Assembly: GCF_029168945.1 (NCBI RefSeq)
Contig: NC_083602.1
Coordinates: 90,530,027-90,594,026, forward strand
DNA: 64,000 nt
Source of the DNA: Cannabis sativa
Lineage: Eukaryota > Streptophyta > Magnoliopsida > Rosales > Cannabaceae
Direction of reading: 5' to 3'
Shown here: positions 35,993-45,481 of the stretch, one piece after another
How positions within the stretch are numbered: the stretch's first letter is position 1
Layout of the letters: each line of letters begins with the position of its first letter
Made by a program: the position numbers and the translations under genes
Notes under the pieces: model-generated
Told to the model about the DNA's origin: nothing
The model's database searches: none
The model's input: the letters and a program-made list of their open reading frames with translations, nothing else

Positions 35993-37702
35993 ATGAAAAA
36001 ATCCTATGACACAATTCTCTCTCTCTTGGAAAAATGCAAAACCATGGCTGAGTTGAAACAGCTACATGGGGTGATGATAACTACATCAGTTATCAAAAAC
36101 ATCATTCCATTGAGTAGGATTATGGACTTTTGTGTTTCCCCCGAAACTGGAGATGTCCACTATGCAAGGTCAGTGTTTAATCAAATTGCTCAGCCTAATA
36201 ACTACATTTGTAACTCAATGATTAGAGGTTATTCTTTTAGTGACACTCCAATTGAGGGTTTGATCATGTACAAACGTATGCTGCAAATGGGCATTTCGCC
36301 AGACAATTTTACATTCCCATTTGTGTTGAAAGTTTGCTCAGTAATTGGACATCATTGTTATGGAAGATCTGTTCACAATCGCATTGTGAAAACCGGGTTT
36401 GAGTTAGATGTTTATGCTTCTACTGCTTTACTCCATATGTATGCTTGTTGTTCTGACATGGAAGCTGGTTTGAAAGCCTTTGATATGGTGCCTAAGTGGA
36501 ATGTGGTGGCCTGGACCAGTTTGATTTCCGGGTTAGTAAACAACAATCGATTTGGTGAGGCTATAAAGGCTTTTAGAGATATGGAAGATAGAGATGTAAA
36601 GCCAAATGAGATTACATTGGTGAATGTTTTGGTTGCTTGTGCTCGAAGTAAGGATCTAGAGAATGGTAAATGGGTTCACAATCGCATTCGCCATCTGGGT
36701 TATGATCCTTTCATGTCAAATCAAAATTTCAATGTGATTCTAGCAACTGCCATAGTAGATATGTATGCAAAATGTGGGAACTTGAAAACAGCAAAGGACT
36801 TGTTCAACAAAATGCCTCAAAAGAACTCGGTTGCTTGGAATTCCATGATTGCTGCATATAATCAGTACGGCCAAGCTAAGGATAGCCTTGATCTTTTCTT
36901 GAGTATGCAAATTGCTGAGCTTGTTCTTCCTGACCAAGCTACCTTTCTGGGTGTCCTTAGTGCATGTGCTCATTTGGGGGGTTTGATTTTGGGACAATGT
37001 CTTCATGCTTACATATCAAAAACCAAATGGATCAATGACCTCGCTGTTGGGACTGCTTTTGTAGACATGTATGCGAAAGTTGGAGATCCCAACAGTGCTT
37101 GGAAGATTTTCGACAATTTGCAAAAGAAGGATGTGAAGGCATGGACTAGTATGATCTTAGGCTTTGCCATTCATGGAAAGGGCATTGAAGCTCTTAAAAC
37201 TTTCGAAACTATGCAAGAAGATGGTAATAATGTAGTTCCCGACGAGATAACTTATATCGGTGTTTTGTTTGCTTGCAGCCATGTAGGTCTAGCCGACGAA
37301 GGCCAGAGACATTTTAACGAAATGAGGAGTGTTCATGGCATTGTTCCAACTCTCGAGCACTACGGTTGCTTGGTTGATCTTTTGAGCAGAGCTGGGCGTT
37401 TGAAAGAGGCAATGAGTCTAGTTGAGGAAATGCCACTACAACCAAACATTAACATTTGGGGTGCTATTTTGAATGGTTGTGAGATATATGAAAATGTTGA
37501 TTTAGCTGATAAAGTAAGAAATCAGATAACAAAGTTGGAACCTCAAGCTCAAGTTAGTAGTGGGGTTTATGTGCTTCTTTCAAATATATATGCCAAGGCT
37601 GGTAAATGGCAAGAAGTGAATATGGCAAGAGAGTTGATGCAGCAAAACACCATTAACAAAACTATTGGTCAGAGTTCAGTTGAGATGAATTTGCTAATGT
37701 AA
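35993..37702 (+). CDS. MEF19: PLS-class pentatricopeptide repeat protein, MEF19-like
   Basis: A single intronless frame of 569 residues starting at MKKSYDTILSLLEKCK. The frame is open upstream but this is its first ATG. Tandem P, L and S repeats fill most of the length, recognisable by WNSMIAAYNQYG, ATAIVDMYAKCGNL, NVVAWTSLISG and PDEITYIGVLFACSHVG. They end in an E-type tail (HYGCLVDLLSRAGRLKEA, then YVLLSNIYAKAGKW). There is no DYW deaminase domain. Such proteins bind specific organellar RNAs and recruit a deaminase for C-to-U editing. Overall length and many segments resemble Arabidopsis MEF19 (At3g05240), a mitochondrial editing factor, as recalled; orthology is likely but not proven. It stands among UGT genes with no functional link. 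Confidence 0.9.
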   Translation: MKKSYDTILSLLEKCKTMAELKQLHGVMITTSVIKNIIPLSRIMDFCVSPETGDVHYARSVFNQIAQPNNYICNSMIRGYSFSDTPIEGLIMYKRMLQMGISPDNFTFPFVLKVCSVIGHHCYGRSVHNRIVKTGFELDVYASTALLHMYACCSDMEAGLKAFDMVPKWNVVAWTSLISGLVNNNRFGEAIKAFRDMEDRDVKPNEITLVNVLVACARSKDLENGKWVHNRIRHLGYDPFMSNQNFNVILATAIVDMYAKCGNLKTAKDLFNKMPQKNSVAWNSMIAAYNQYGQAKDSLDLFLSMQIAELVLPDQATFLGVLSACAHLGGLILGQCLHAYISKTKWINDLAVGTAFVDMYAKVGDPNSAWKIFDNLQKKDVKAWTSMILGFAIHGKGIEALKTFETMQEDGNNVVPDEITYIGVLFACSHVGLADEGQRHFNEMRSVHGIVPTLEHYGCLVDLLSRAGRLKEAMSLVEEMPLQPNINIWGAILNGCEIYENVDLADKVRNQITKLEPQAQVSSGVYVLLSNIYAKAGKWQEVNMARELMQQNTINKTIGQSSVEMNLLM

Positions 37703-38449
37703 GTATGATCTTCTGACTTTTTTTATTAGTTGAGATTGTAACACATACGAGTATATAGTATTGTTCAGTTGAGACCCTTGATTAAAATCTTGAATTAAAA
37801 TTGCATTGGGATATTTCTTCAGGAATTTTGGTAAGAAGGCCAAAAATTTGTCATCGGATTGACAGGGAGAAATAAACACTTTCATCATATTGTGCTCTCG
37901 AAAGGACAACTCTTCTCAAAATCTCAAAAAGTGCTGAGTTGGAATTTCATTTTAAGTAAGAATTATTGTTGTTTCCGATCCAACTACTGTCTATGTATGA
38001 TTAATTTAGATCTGACCAATTATCCATCCTACCTTTACCTTCTTGACATTCAATTTTTGTCTTTCGATCCTCTTTCCTATTACTTGAAAAATATGAGTCG
38101 CTAGCTTAAACTTCTTCAAAATAACAAAGAAAATATAGTAGAAATAATTTCTATATTTTATTTCTTTCACTCAAAAAAAAAAAAAACTTATATTTTATTT
38201 CTATAAATAGCTTACTCCTTATGTCAAGGAGCTTAATGCCTATAATTGTGCCAAGTTGTTGAATAATTTCACATCATTTAAAAATATAAAATTATATTCT
38301 ATCTCTCTTGCATATCATTTTTGATAATCTTATTTGTACTAAGTACTTTAATAATAAATACTCTATAAATAGGATACCCAAACTAAATTTTAGCATCAAT
38401 GTTACTTTTTAGTTTATCATCGAAACGAATGTTGTGGTAAACAATAGCA
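37703..38449. other. 3' flank of the PPR gene
   Basis: The first few hundred bases are probably the PPR 3' untranslated region. The rest is AT-rich without recognisable features. Confidence 0.45.
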
Positions 38450-38452
38450 TAA

Positions 38453-38695
38453 GGGCTCGTTTGGAACGCCGTATTAAGTCGTATTGTATTGTATTGTATT
38501 ATATTGAATTGAATTATAAATCATATTTTTATATAATACTATGTTAAACTTTAATTTATACTAAAATATTATATATTTAGGTGTCCATAAAAGTTAATAC
38601 CACATATAGTTTTAAATAAAAATATTGCATAAAATACAATTCAATATAATACAATACAATACAATATGACCTAATACGGCGTTCCAAACGAACCC
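38453..38695. mobile_element. Tourist-type MITE (PIF/Harbinger)
   Basis: A 243-bp element with terminal inverted repeats GGGCTCGTTTGGAACGCCGT and, inverted from the right, GGGTTCGTTTGGAACGCCGT. It is flanked by a TAA trinucleotide on both sides (38450-38452, 38696-38698). The GGGNNCGTTTGG ends and TWA target duplication are diagnostic of PIF/Harbinger MITEs. The inner ends have tandem gtatt/aatac pentamers. It has no coding capacity. Confidence 0.88.
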
Positions 38696-39119
38696 TAAGA
38701 GTATAGGCTAAAAATAGGACAAAAAGCAAAAAGTGAGAAAAAAAAATAAGTGTTAAAATCTAATACATTAACTTTTTCTACTTCCTACATAAATTTAGAA
38801 AATAAAAATCATCGAAATAAAAACCTCACTTGTAGCGAAGGAATACTGATTACACTGTGGTAAACAATAGCATAAAAATATAGCCCAAAAGTAACATGAT
38901 ATTTGGCAAGAAGGAAAAAATATTGAAGGATTGAGAGTTTAAAAAGGAGGGTGAGGAGTAATGGATAGAATTTCATGTTGTTTGGTGGTATTAATAGAGA
39001 AGAGATAGAATGTATTCAAAATTTAGAAGTAAATTTACTGAATGATAGATTATATAATATATATTTTATTTTTCATGAAAGGATATACATGTGATTTTCT
39101 TAAAAAAGATTTGTCTTCT

Positions 39120-39297
39120 AATCAATTCGTGTATTCTCAGAACTTGTAATTTTGTTGCTCATAATGTGAGTAAGTGAGCGTTCACCTACAATAAGTTTGG
39201 TCGGTTATCTATTTCTCAAATTCTGAAAGACTTATTTTGTAATGATTACGAGATCTAATTCTTTTCTTATTAATAGACGTCCATTCATTCAAAAAAG
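39120..39297 (+). repeat. LINE 3' end remnant
   Basis: One frame reads RTCNFVAHNVSK, a stop, then A, matching the end of LINE RNase H domains (AHxLAKWAL). The following ~110 bp aligns with 52290-52400 (tttgtaatga and gatctaattctttt-type blocks) and ends near an A-rich stretch. The remnant is degenerate and 5'-truncated. No target duplication was resolved. Confidence 0.6.
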
Positions 39298-39591
39298 AAA
39301 GGATTGATTTTGGAATATTTTGGCATTCCTCCCAAAATCAATCCAAAATCACATACCCTTCCAGAAATCTGGTGCAACCTTCCATCAAACTATAAAGAAA
39401 TTTAAACCACAAAATTAAATTTATATCCTTTTGTACATATAAATTTTACTACTCATTGTAAAAGAAAATGTAAGTTCATTTAATAATAATGATAATAATA
39501 AATCATTGACAACTTCATAATGATACACATAATCAATATATGAGAACTATAGAGTACAACAGACTTTTGTAACTGAAATGATCTCATCTCA

Positions 39592-41112
39592 TCAGATCAG
39601 CTTAGTTCTTTTCTGCTCACTAAAAATCATAGCAGTATTCAAAAGTTTCTCCATTGCTATAACAGAAGAACCCTTAAACTCACTCTCATCTCTCACACCA
39701 TTCCTAATCATTTCCCCAACTTCCCAAGCTTTCCTTCTCATTTCTCCTCCTTTCTCTGTCTCTAAATTCATAACCAAATTAATCTTTTCAACCATTTCTT
39801 TATGTCCAACAAAGGAGCTCATTCCTCTCCCAATTTCAATACAAACACCAAATTTCTCTTCCAACAATTTGGCATTATAAAACTGATCTGCAGACAAAGG
39901 CCAACCAATTATAGGCACACCATAACTAAGTGATTCCAACACTGAATTCCAACCACAATGGCTGAGAAAACCACACACAGCTTCATGACCCAAGATGGTC
40001 ACTTGAGGAGCCCATTGATGCACAACTAACCCTCTTTTCGACTCCCTCATTCGCTCCTCGAACCCCTTTGGCAGCCACTCTTCAGCTCTGAATTCGCCGT
40101 TTATGTCAAACCCGATCGGCGGCCTAACAACCCAGATGAAGCTTTTGCCACTGGCTTCCAATGCCATGGCTAATTCCATCATTTGAGATGTTGATATATT
40201 GTTCATTGACCCAAATGACACATAAAGAACCGATCTTTTTGGTTTTGAGTCCAGCCATTGTGTGCATATTTCGTCTGTGATTCCAGCTCTTGCTTTTCCG
40301 GACCTTGTTGCCGGAGAAAAGAGAGGCCCAATAGAAAAAATCACATCTTCACCAATTATTCGCCGGAAATATGCTAATCCATTACTCTGTTCGATCTGCT
40401 CAACTGTGTCGAAAAGAAAAGCATCAGCTTTCGTCCATAACTGAAGCAGCTTTCGTAACACAATAGAAAACTTCTCAGACCCATCAGCCACACGTAAGAA
40501 TTCCGACATCTGAGTTAGGTGGATTTTCCCAGCTTCGGGAAAATCCGGCAAACAGATTTCGTCGGTAAAGGAAGCTCCTTTACTCAAGCGATGAGGAAGA
40601 TTCATCCACAGAGAGTAAAAGCAAGCGAACCCAAACCCCCCACCAATGCAGAAAAAGGCGTTGAAAATTCCAAACTCGGTAGCAACCTCTTTAGTCCATC
40701 CGAAAAACATGTCGGAGATTATCAAGAACGGTTTTTTACGGTTATCCGGGTGAGAACAGAGGTCGGAGATGAGTTTTCCGAACTGGGGTTTGAGTGAAAG
40801 TGAAGCTTCGAAGAAATTTGGGAGGAGATTGTAAGGAAGCGAGTCGGTGTTCTCCACGCCGGAAGGAAGATCAGATTCATAACCCTCGCCGGGAAAAGTT
40901 ATTCCGACGAGTTGAATTAAGGAATTTGGTGGCAGAGAGAGTTTGAGGTGTGGAAGATTGAGTTGGGTAGTGACTAAAGTAACTGTAAAGTAGTTATTTC
41001 TGGTTTGGGAGAGTTTATGAGCTAAGGCTAGAAAAGGATTGAAGTGTCCTTGTGCCATGAATGGGAAGAGGACTATGTTTCTGTTGTTTTCTGTATCAGT
41101 CTCAGACATCAT
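39592..41112 (-). CDS. UGT92-like UDP-glycosyltransferase, paralog 1
   Basis: An intronless frame of 506 residues for a cytosolic family 1 glycosyltransferase that would transfer sugar from a UDP-sugar to a small lipophilic acceptor. The N-terminal catalytic His is H23 in FPFMAQGH. A likely partner Asp, D134, is in IISDMFFGW. The PSPG box spans W367-Q410 (WAPQVTIL ... HCGWNS ... SADQ), exactly 44 residues, ending in Gln as in many glucose-using enzymes. PFLALAHKLSQ and the DMFFGWTKEVA region point to the UGT92A1 group. The start is the first of two adjacent Mets. The acceptor is unknown. It is a tandem duplicate of the gene at 41443-42966, 330 bp away, with clear high identity. A TATA-like site lies about 100 bp upstream next to an (AAT)n repeat. 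Confidence 0.93.
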   Translation of the reverse strand: MMSETDTENNRNIVLFPFMAQGHFNPFLALAHKLSQTRNNYFTVTLVTTQLNLPHLKLSLPPNSLIQLVGITFPGEGYESDLPSGVENTDSLPYNLLPNFFEASLSLKPQFGKLISDLCSHPDNRKKPFLIISDMFFGWTKEVATEFGIFNAFFCIGGGFGFACFYSLWMNLPHRLSKGASFTDEICLPDFPEAGKIHLTQMSEFLRVADGSEKFSIVLRKLLQLWTKADAFLFDTVEQIEQSNGLAYFRRIIGEDVIFSIGPLFSPATRSGKARAGITDEICTQWLDSKPKRSVLYVSFGSMNNISTSQMMELAMALEASGKSFIWVVRPPIGFDINGEFRAEEWLPKGFEERMRESKRGLVVHQWAPQVTILGHEAVCGFLSHCGWNSVLESLSYGVPIIGWPLSADQFYNAKLLEEKFGVCIEIGRGMSSFVGHKEMVEKINLVMNLETEKGGEMRRKAWEVGEMIRNGVRDESEFKGSSVIAMEKLLNTAMIFSEQKRTKLI

Positions 41113-41207
41113 TGTTGCTAGTAATTTTGATATTGAAAGTGTTTTGTTTAAAGAGTGAGAGAAGAAAACTGTGAATAAGCTCTTTGTTTTGACTAATTAG
41201 AGTTAGG

Positions 41208-41213
41208 TTTATA
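41208..41213 (-). promoter_or_regulatory. Candidate TATA box of UGT paralog 1
   Basis: TATAAA on the minus strand, about 100 bp upstream of the start codon at 41112. It is separated by only a few bases from the (AAT)n microsatellite on its upstream side. Confidence 0.45.
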
Positions 41214-41217
41214 CATA

Positions 41218-41219
41218 AC

Positions 41220-41276
<57 letters not shown>
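41218..41276. repeat. (AAT)n microsatellite
   Basis: About 20 near-perfect trinucleotide units just upstream of the candidate TATA box of UGT paralog 1. Its twin gene has no such repeat at the same place. This is a likely length-polymorphic site. Confidence 0.9.
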
Positions 41277-41277
<1 letters not shown>

Positions 41278-41442
41278 GTAATAGTAATAAATCCTTGACA
41301 ACTTTATACACGGACACACTTGATTATTTGATTACACCAGCATATATATATATTTATGGTAAACTCAACTGATCAATATATATAGAATAGAAAGGCCTAT
41401 ACAAAGGCTTCACAATCCAACTTTGTAGCTGTTTCAATCTCA

Positions 41443-42966
41443 TCAGATTAGCTTAGTTCTTTTCTGCTCACTAAAAATCATAGCAGTATTCAAAAGCTTC
41501 TCCATTGCTATAACAGAAGAGCCCTTAAACCCATTCTCATCTCTCACACCATTCCTAATCATTTCCCTAACTTCACTAACTTTCCTTCTAATTTCTCCTC
41601 CTTTCTCACTCTCTATATTCATAACCAAATCAATCTTCTCAACCATTTCTTTATGTCCAACACAGGAGCTCTTTCCTCTCCCAATTTCAACACAAACACC
41701 CAATTTCTCTTCCAAAAGTTTAGCATTGTAAAACTGATCTGCAGACAAAGGCCAACCAATTATAGGCACACCATAACTAAGTGATTCCAACACTGAATTC
41801 CAACCACAATGGCTGAGAAAACCACACACAGCTTCATGACCCAAGATGGTCACTTGAGGAGCCCATTGATGCACAACCAACCCTCTTTTCGACTCCCTCA
41901 TTCGCTCCTCGAACCCCTTTGGCAGCCACTCTTCGGCTCTGAACTCGCCATTTATGTCAAACTCGATCGGCGGCCTAACAACCCAGATGAAGCTTTTGCC
42001 ACTAGCTTCCAATGCCATGCCTAATTCCATCATTTGAGATGTTGATATAGTGTTCATTGACCCAAATGACACATAAAGAACTGATCTTTTTGGTTTTGAA
42101 TCAAGCCATTGTGTACACTTCTCTACTGTGATCCCAATTGTTGCTTTTTCTGACCTTGTTGCCGGAGAAAAGACAGGCCCAATAGAAAAAATCACATCTT
42201 TACCGATTATTCGCCGGAAATATGCTAACCCATTACTCTGTTCGATTTGCTCAATTGTGTTAAAAAGAAAAGCATCAACTTTCGTCCATAACTGAAGAAG
42301 TTCTCTTAACACAACAGAAAACTTATCAGACCCATCAGCCACACGTAAGAATTCCGACATCTGAGTCACCTGAATCTTTCCAGCTTCTGGAAAATCCGGC
42401 AAACAGATTTCATCGGAAAAGGCAGCTCCTTTACTCAGTCGATGAGGAAGGTTCATCCACAGAGAGTAAAAGCAAGCGAACCCAAATCCTCCACCACCGC
42501 AAAACCCGGCGTTGAAAACTCCAAACTCGCGAGCAACCTCATAAGTCCATCCGAAAAACATGTCGGAGATTATCAAGAACGGTTTTTTACGGTTATCCGG
42601 GTGAGAACATAGGTCGGAGATGAGTTTTCTGAACTGGGGTTTGAGAGAAATACAAGCTTGTAAGAAATCAGCCATGAAATGATAGGGAAGAGAGTCGGTG
42701 TTCTCCACGCCGGAAGGAAGGTCAGATTCATAGCCATCGCCGGGAAAAGATAATCCGATCAGTTGAATTGAGGAGTTTGGTGGAAGAGAGAGTTTGAGGT
42801 GTGGAAGATTGAGTTGGGTAGTGACTAAAGTGAGTGTAAAGTAGTTATTTCTGGTTTGGGAGAGTTTATGAGCTAAGGCTAGAAAGGGATTGAAGTGGCC
42901 TTGTGCCATGAATGGGAAGAGGACTATGTTTCTGTTGTTGTTGTTGTCTGTCTCTGACATCATCAT
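41443..42966 (-). CDS. UGT92-like UDP-glycosyltransferase, paralog 2
   Basis: An intronless frame of 507 residues with three in-frame Mets at the start (MMMSETD). The same landmarks as paralog 1 are present: catalytic His H24 in FPFMAQGH, IISDMFFGWTYEVA, and a 44-residue PSPG box W368-Q411 with HCGWNS and a terminal SADQ. The protein differs from paralog 1 mostly in the acceptor-facing N-terminal half, for example ADFLQACISLKPQF against NFFEASLSLKPQF and CGGGGFGFAC against CIGGGFGFAC. The C-terminal donor half is almost unchanged. Acceptor preference may therefore differ while sugar donor use is shared; this is inference. A good TATA box (CTATAAATAG) lies 67-76 bp upstream of the ATG. Confidence 0.93.
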   Translation of the reverse strand: MMMSETDNNNNRNIVLFPFMAQGHFNPFLALAHKLSQTRNNYFTLTLVTTQLNLPHLKLSLPPNSSIQLIGLSFPGDGYESDLPSGVENTDSLPYHFMADFLQACISLKPQFRKLISDLCSHPDNRKKPFLIISDMFFGWTYEVAREFGVFNAGFCGGGGFGFACFYSLWMNLPHRLSKGAAFSDEICLPDFPEAGKIQVTQMSEFLRVADGSDKFSVVLRELLQLWTKVDAFLFNTIEQIEQSNGLAYFRRIIGKDVIFSIGPVFSPATRSEKATIGITVEKCTQWLDSKPKRSVLYVSFGSMNTISTSQMMELGMALEASGKSFIWVVRPPIEFDINGEFRAEEWLPKGFEERMRESKRGLVVHQWAPQVTILGHEAVCGFLSHCGWNSVLESLSYGVPIIGWPLSADQFYNAKLLEEKLGVCVEIGRGKSSCVGHKEMVEKIDLVMNIESEKGGEIRRKVSEVREMIRNGVRDENGFKGSSVIAMEKLLNTAMIFSEQKRTKLI

Positions 42967-43032
42967 GATTAGTTTATTCTAGTATAGAAAGTGTTAGGAG
43001 AAGACAAGTTGTTCAATGAATAAACTATTAAA

Positions 43033-43042
43033 CTATTTATAG
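43033..43042 (-). promoter_or_regulatory. Candidate TATA box of UGT paralog 2
   Basis: CTATAAATAG on the minus strand, a near-consensus plant TATA box placed 67-76 bp upstream of the start codon at 42966. Confidence 0.6.
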
Positions 43043-45481
43043 GGTTGCTCTTAGATGTTTGGTGGTTTTGTCATTCAAATAATTTTAGTCTTTTGAATTT
43101 CAACGTGTACAAATTGTATTGTATCTTCTAAACTATTAGATTTAAGAATTTTCTTAACATTTTACTAAGGAAAACATTATGTGAATCAAAATTTAGGAGA
43201 GACATGTTGTATATATCAAAGTTTGGAATAGATCATTGTTAATAAAATTAAAAGGAATTAGTCAGAAGTATGATTTGAATCTGATAATTTCAATTGTTTA
43301 AATGGAATTTTTTTTGCATTTCTGGAAAATTTAAATGATGTCTTAAATAATTATGTTGAGCATAAAAAAATAAAAATTAAAACTATTTAGATAGTAGAAC
43401 CCTCCAAGCACTCACAATAACTTTTCTATTTTATCTTTTAAAATAAATCACCAAAACTTTATTTTGTATTGTACCTCAATTTTTTATATTACGTCAAGCA
43501 TTAACTTCTTTACTCTGTATCATTTTACTATTTTATTTTATTCATTCCATAAAATATAATACAATAATATTACATATATATAGAAAAGATAAATACAAGA
43601 ATAAATTATATTTAGTTGACTAACTAATTACCTTTACATTTAGTTCATTACTAATTATTTAGATAAAAAAATGTAAAATAGCTAAATTTTAGCTTACTTT
43701 ATGAATTGCTTAATTTCATAACTTTTTCTTTATAAGTCAAAGAATAAGCTATTTTAACTTATTCATCAAAAGTGATTGTGGTATAGTTCCTCTAAATAAA
43801 AAATCTCAAAAGTTGTTCGTATTTCATCCGGAAGGGCGTTCTCAGAAGTCTAACTTGTCCATCTGAAAAGAATTTTCAGGGAAAGTTAGACTTTCTCTAG
43901 AAATGAGTTCCAAATGGCTAGTTGTTCTCTCCTGGAAGAGAGTTTCGAATAGTCGACTTCAGCTGTCGCCACTCCTATACGTGAAGTCCTTTCAACGTAT
44001 GCTTTGGTCCATTGTCTAGAAGCATGCCTCTCATTCGGAAGAGTTTTATCTTGAGCTGACGTGGAGATATTGTTACGAGGAGTTTGTTAAATCATAACTG
44101 ACTTAACAACTTAGTTATAGCAGTCACCAACTTTGGGATCCTTATTACTTAGAGGTTGAAAATTGAGAACGCAGAGAAAAGAGAGAGATTGAGTTTTGAG
44201 ATTTGTATGAAGAATCTTTTGTAGATGAATAAGATTCTTAGGTAAGACTACGAGAGAGAAACACTTTGAGAGAATGCAAATAGAGAATTGTTCTCGACTA
44301 ATTGTACTTTTACTCTTGCTCAATCAATAAAGATGTTTCGGTGGTGTTCCAGAACTGGAGTAGAGTTATAGATCACATTAATTTATAAGACTTGAATCAG
44401 TATATATCTTGGTATTGATTTTATTGTTTTATTGTTTTAATCGTTTCTAGTTTTAATTACTTTGTTCGTCTCTATTTTATCTCTGATTGTTAGTTCATGA
44501 TTTGTTGACTTTGTCATTACTAATTGTTTTGTGATTCAATGTTAGTTGAATTGATTCTGTATATTAATTGTAATTTTTCCACAAATTAGAATTTGGTAAT
44601 CGATCAAGAAAGCATAATTAAGATTTTTATTTCTGAGCTTTGCTATTGGGTACTACTGGTACCCAGTACCTTCTATAAGTGACGTCTTATGATTAATTAT
44701 ATGGACTAATTGTAAGTTATATAAAACTCGATATTTAATTACACTAATAATGCAGATGATTCGAGAGAAGGTTAAACATTAATGATGCCTTTTAGCATCC
44801 TCATACTTTATCCACGTTAGCCATCATTCTCCAAAGTCTCTTGTTTTATTTGAGCAATACTATTGGACTATATTGTACATGTGGCAAGTCTACTCCAATA
44901 GGCAACTCCCATTGGAGATGCTATTAAAGCATCTCCAATGGTAATATTCTTTAAAGGTACTAAAATCCTTCACATCATCTAAAAATATAATATTTTATTT
45001 TATCTCTTCCACATTATTTTTGACATACTAGATCTTCAACAAGGTAGAAACTCTCGTATTACGTATGTATATGTTCCTGCGGTATGACACCAAAGGAAGT
45101 GTTAGGTACCTGTGGTTAAGCCCAAATTTTTAAGATAAGGGCCCAAAAATATTTTTTAGCATCCTTTGCTAACTAAATTGTTAGCCTTAGCCATCGTTCT
45201 TCCAAAATTTAACCTATGCTCAAGTACCTAAGCAATTCTTTGAAAATAAAGGTGGAATCCTTCAACTTCAACTACCTACTTCCTAGAAAGTCCACAACTA
45301 CTTATGTCACACTTGTCATTCTACCATTGGAAGGAGACATTTGGACATAGATTTGTCACTTAATTAATAAATAAATTTCTAAAGCCGACAGAGGTCAAAG
45401 TCAAACTATATTTCCACCAAATTTCCTTAATTTCTTTCTTCTTTTTAATAAAATTAAGGTTTCGAACTGGAGAAGACAACA
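43043..45481. other. Spacer between divergent UGT genes, with a possible LTR remnant
   Basis: The two flanking UGT genes point away from each other, so this spacer holds both upstream regions. About 43790-44400 is less AT-rich and has the look of a decayed LTR (gagagagaaacactttgag, then caataaagatg as a possible polyadenylation region), but no ends or target duplication were found. About 44640-44960 contains diverged GAGCATTG-family repeats. Confidence 0.4.

Noticed and set aside
43790..44400. A confident solo LTR
   Set aside because: The text is LTR-like, but neither TG...CA ends nor a target duplication could be located, so it is only mentioned as a possibility.
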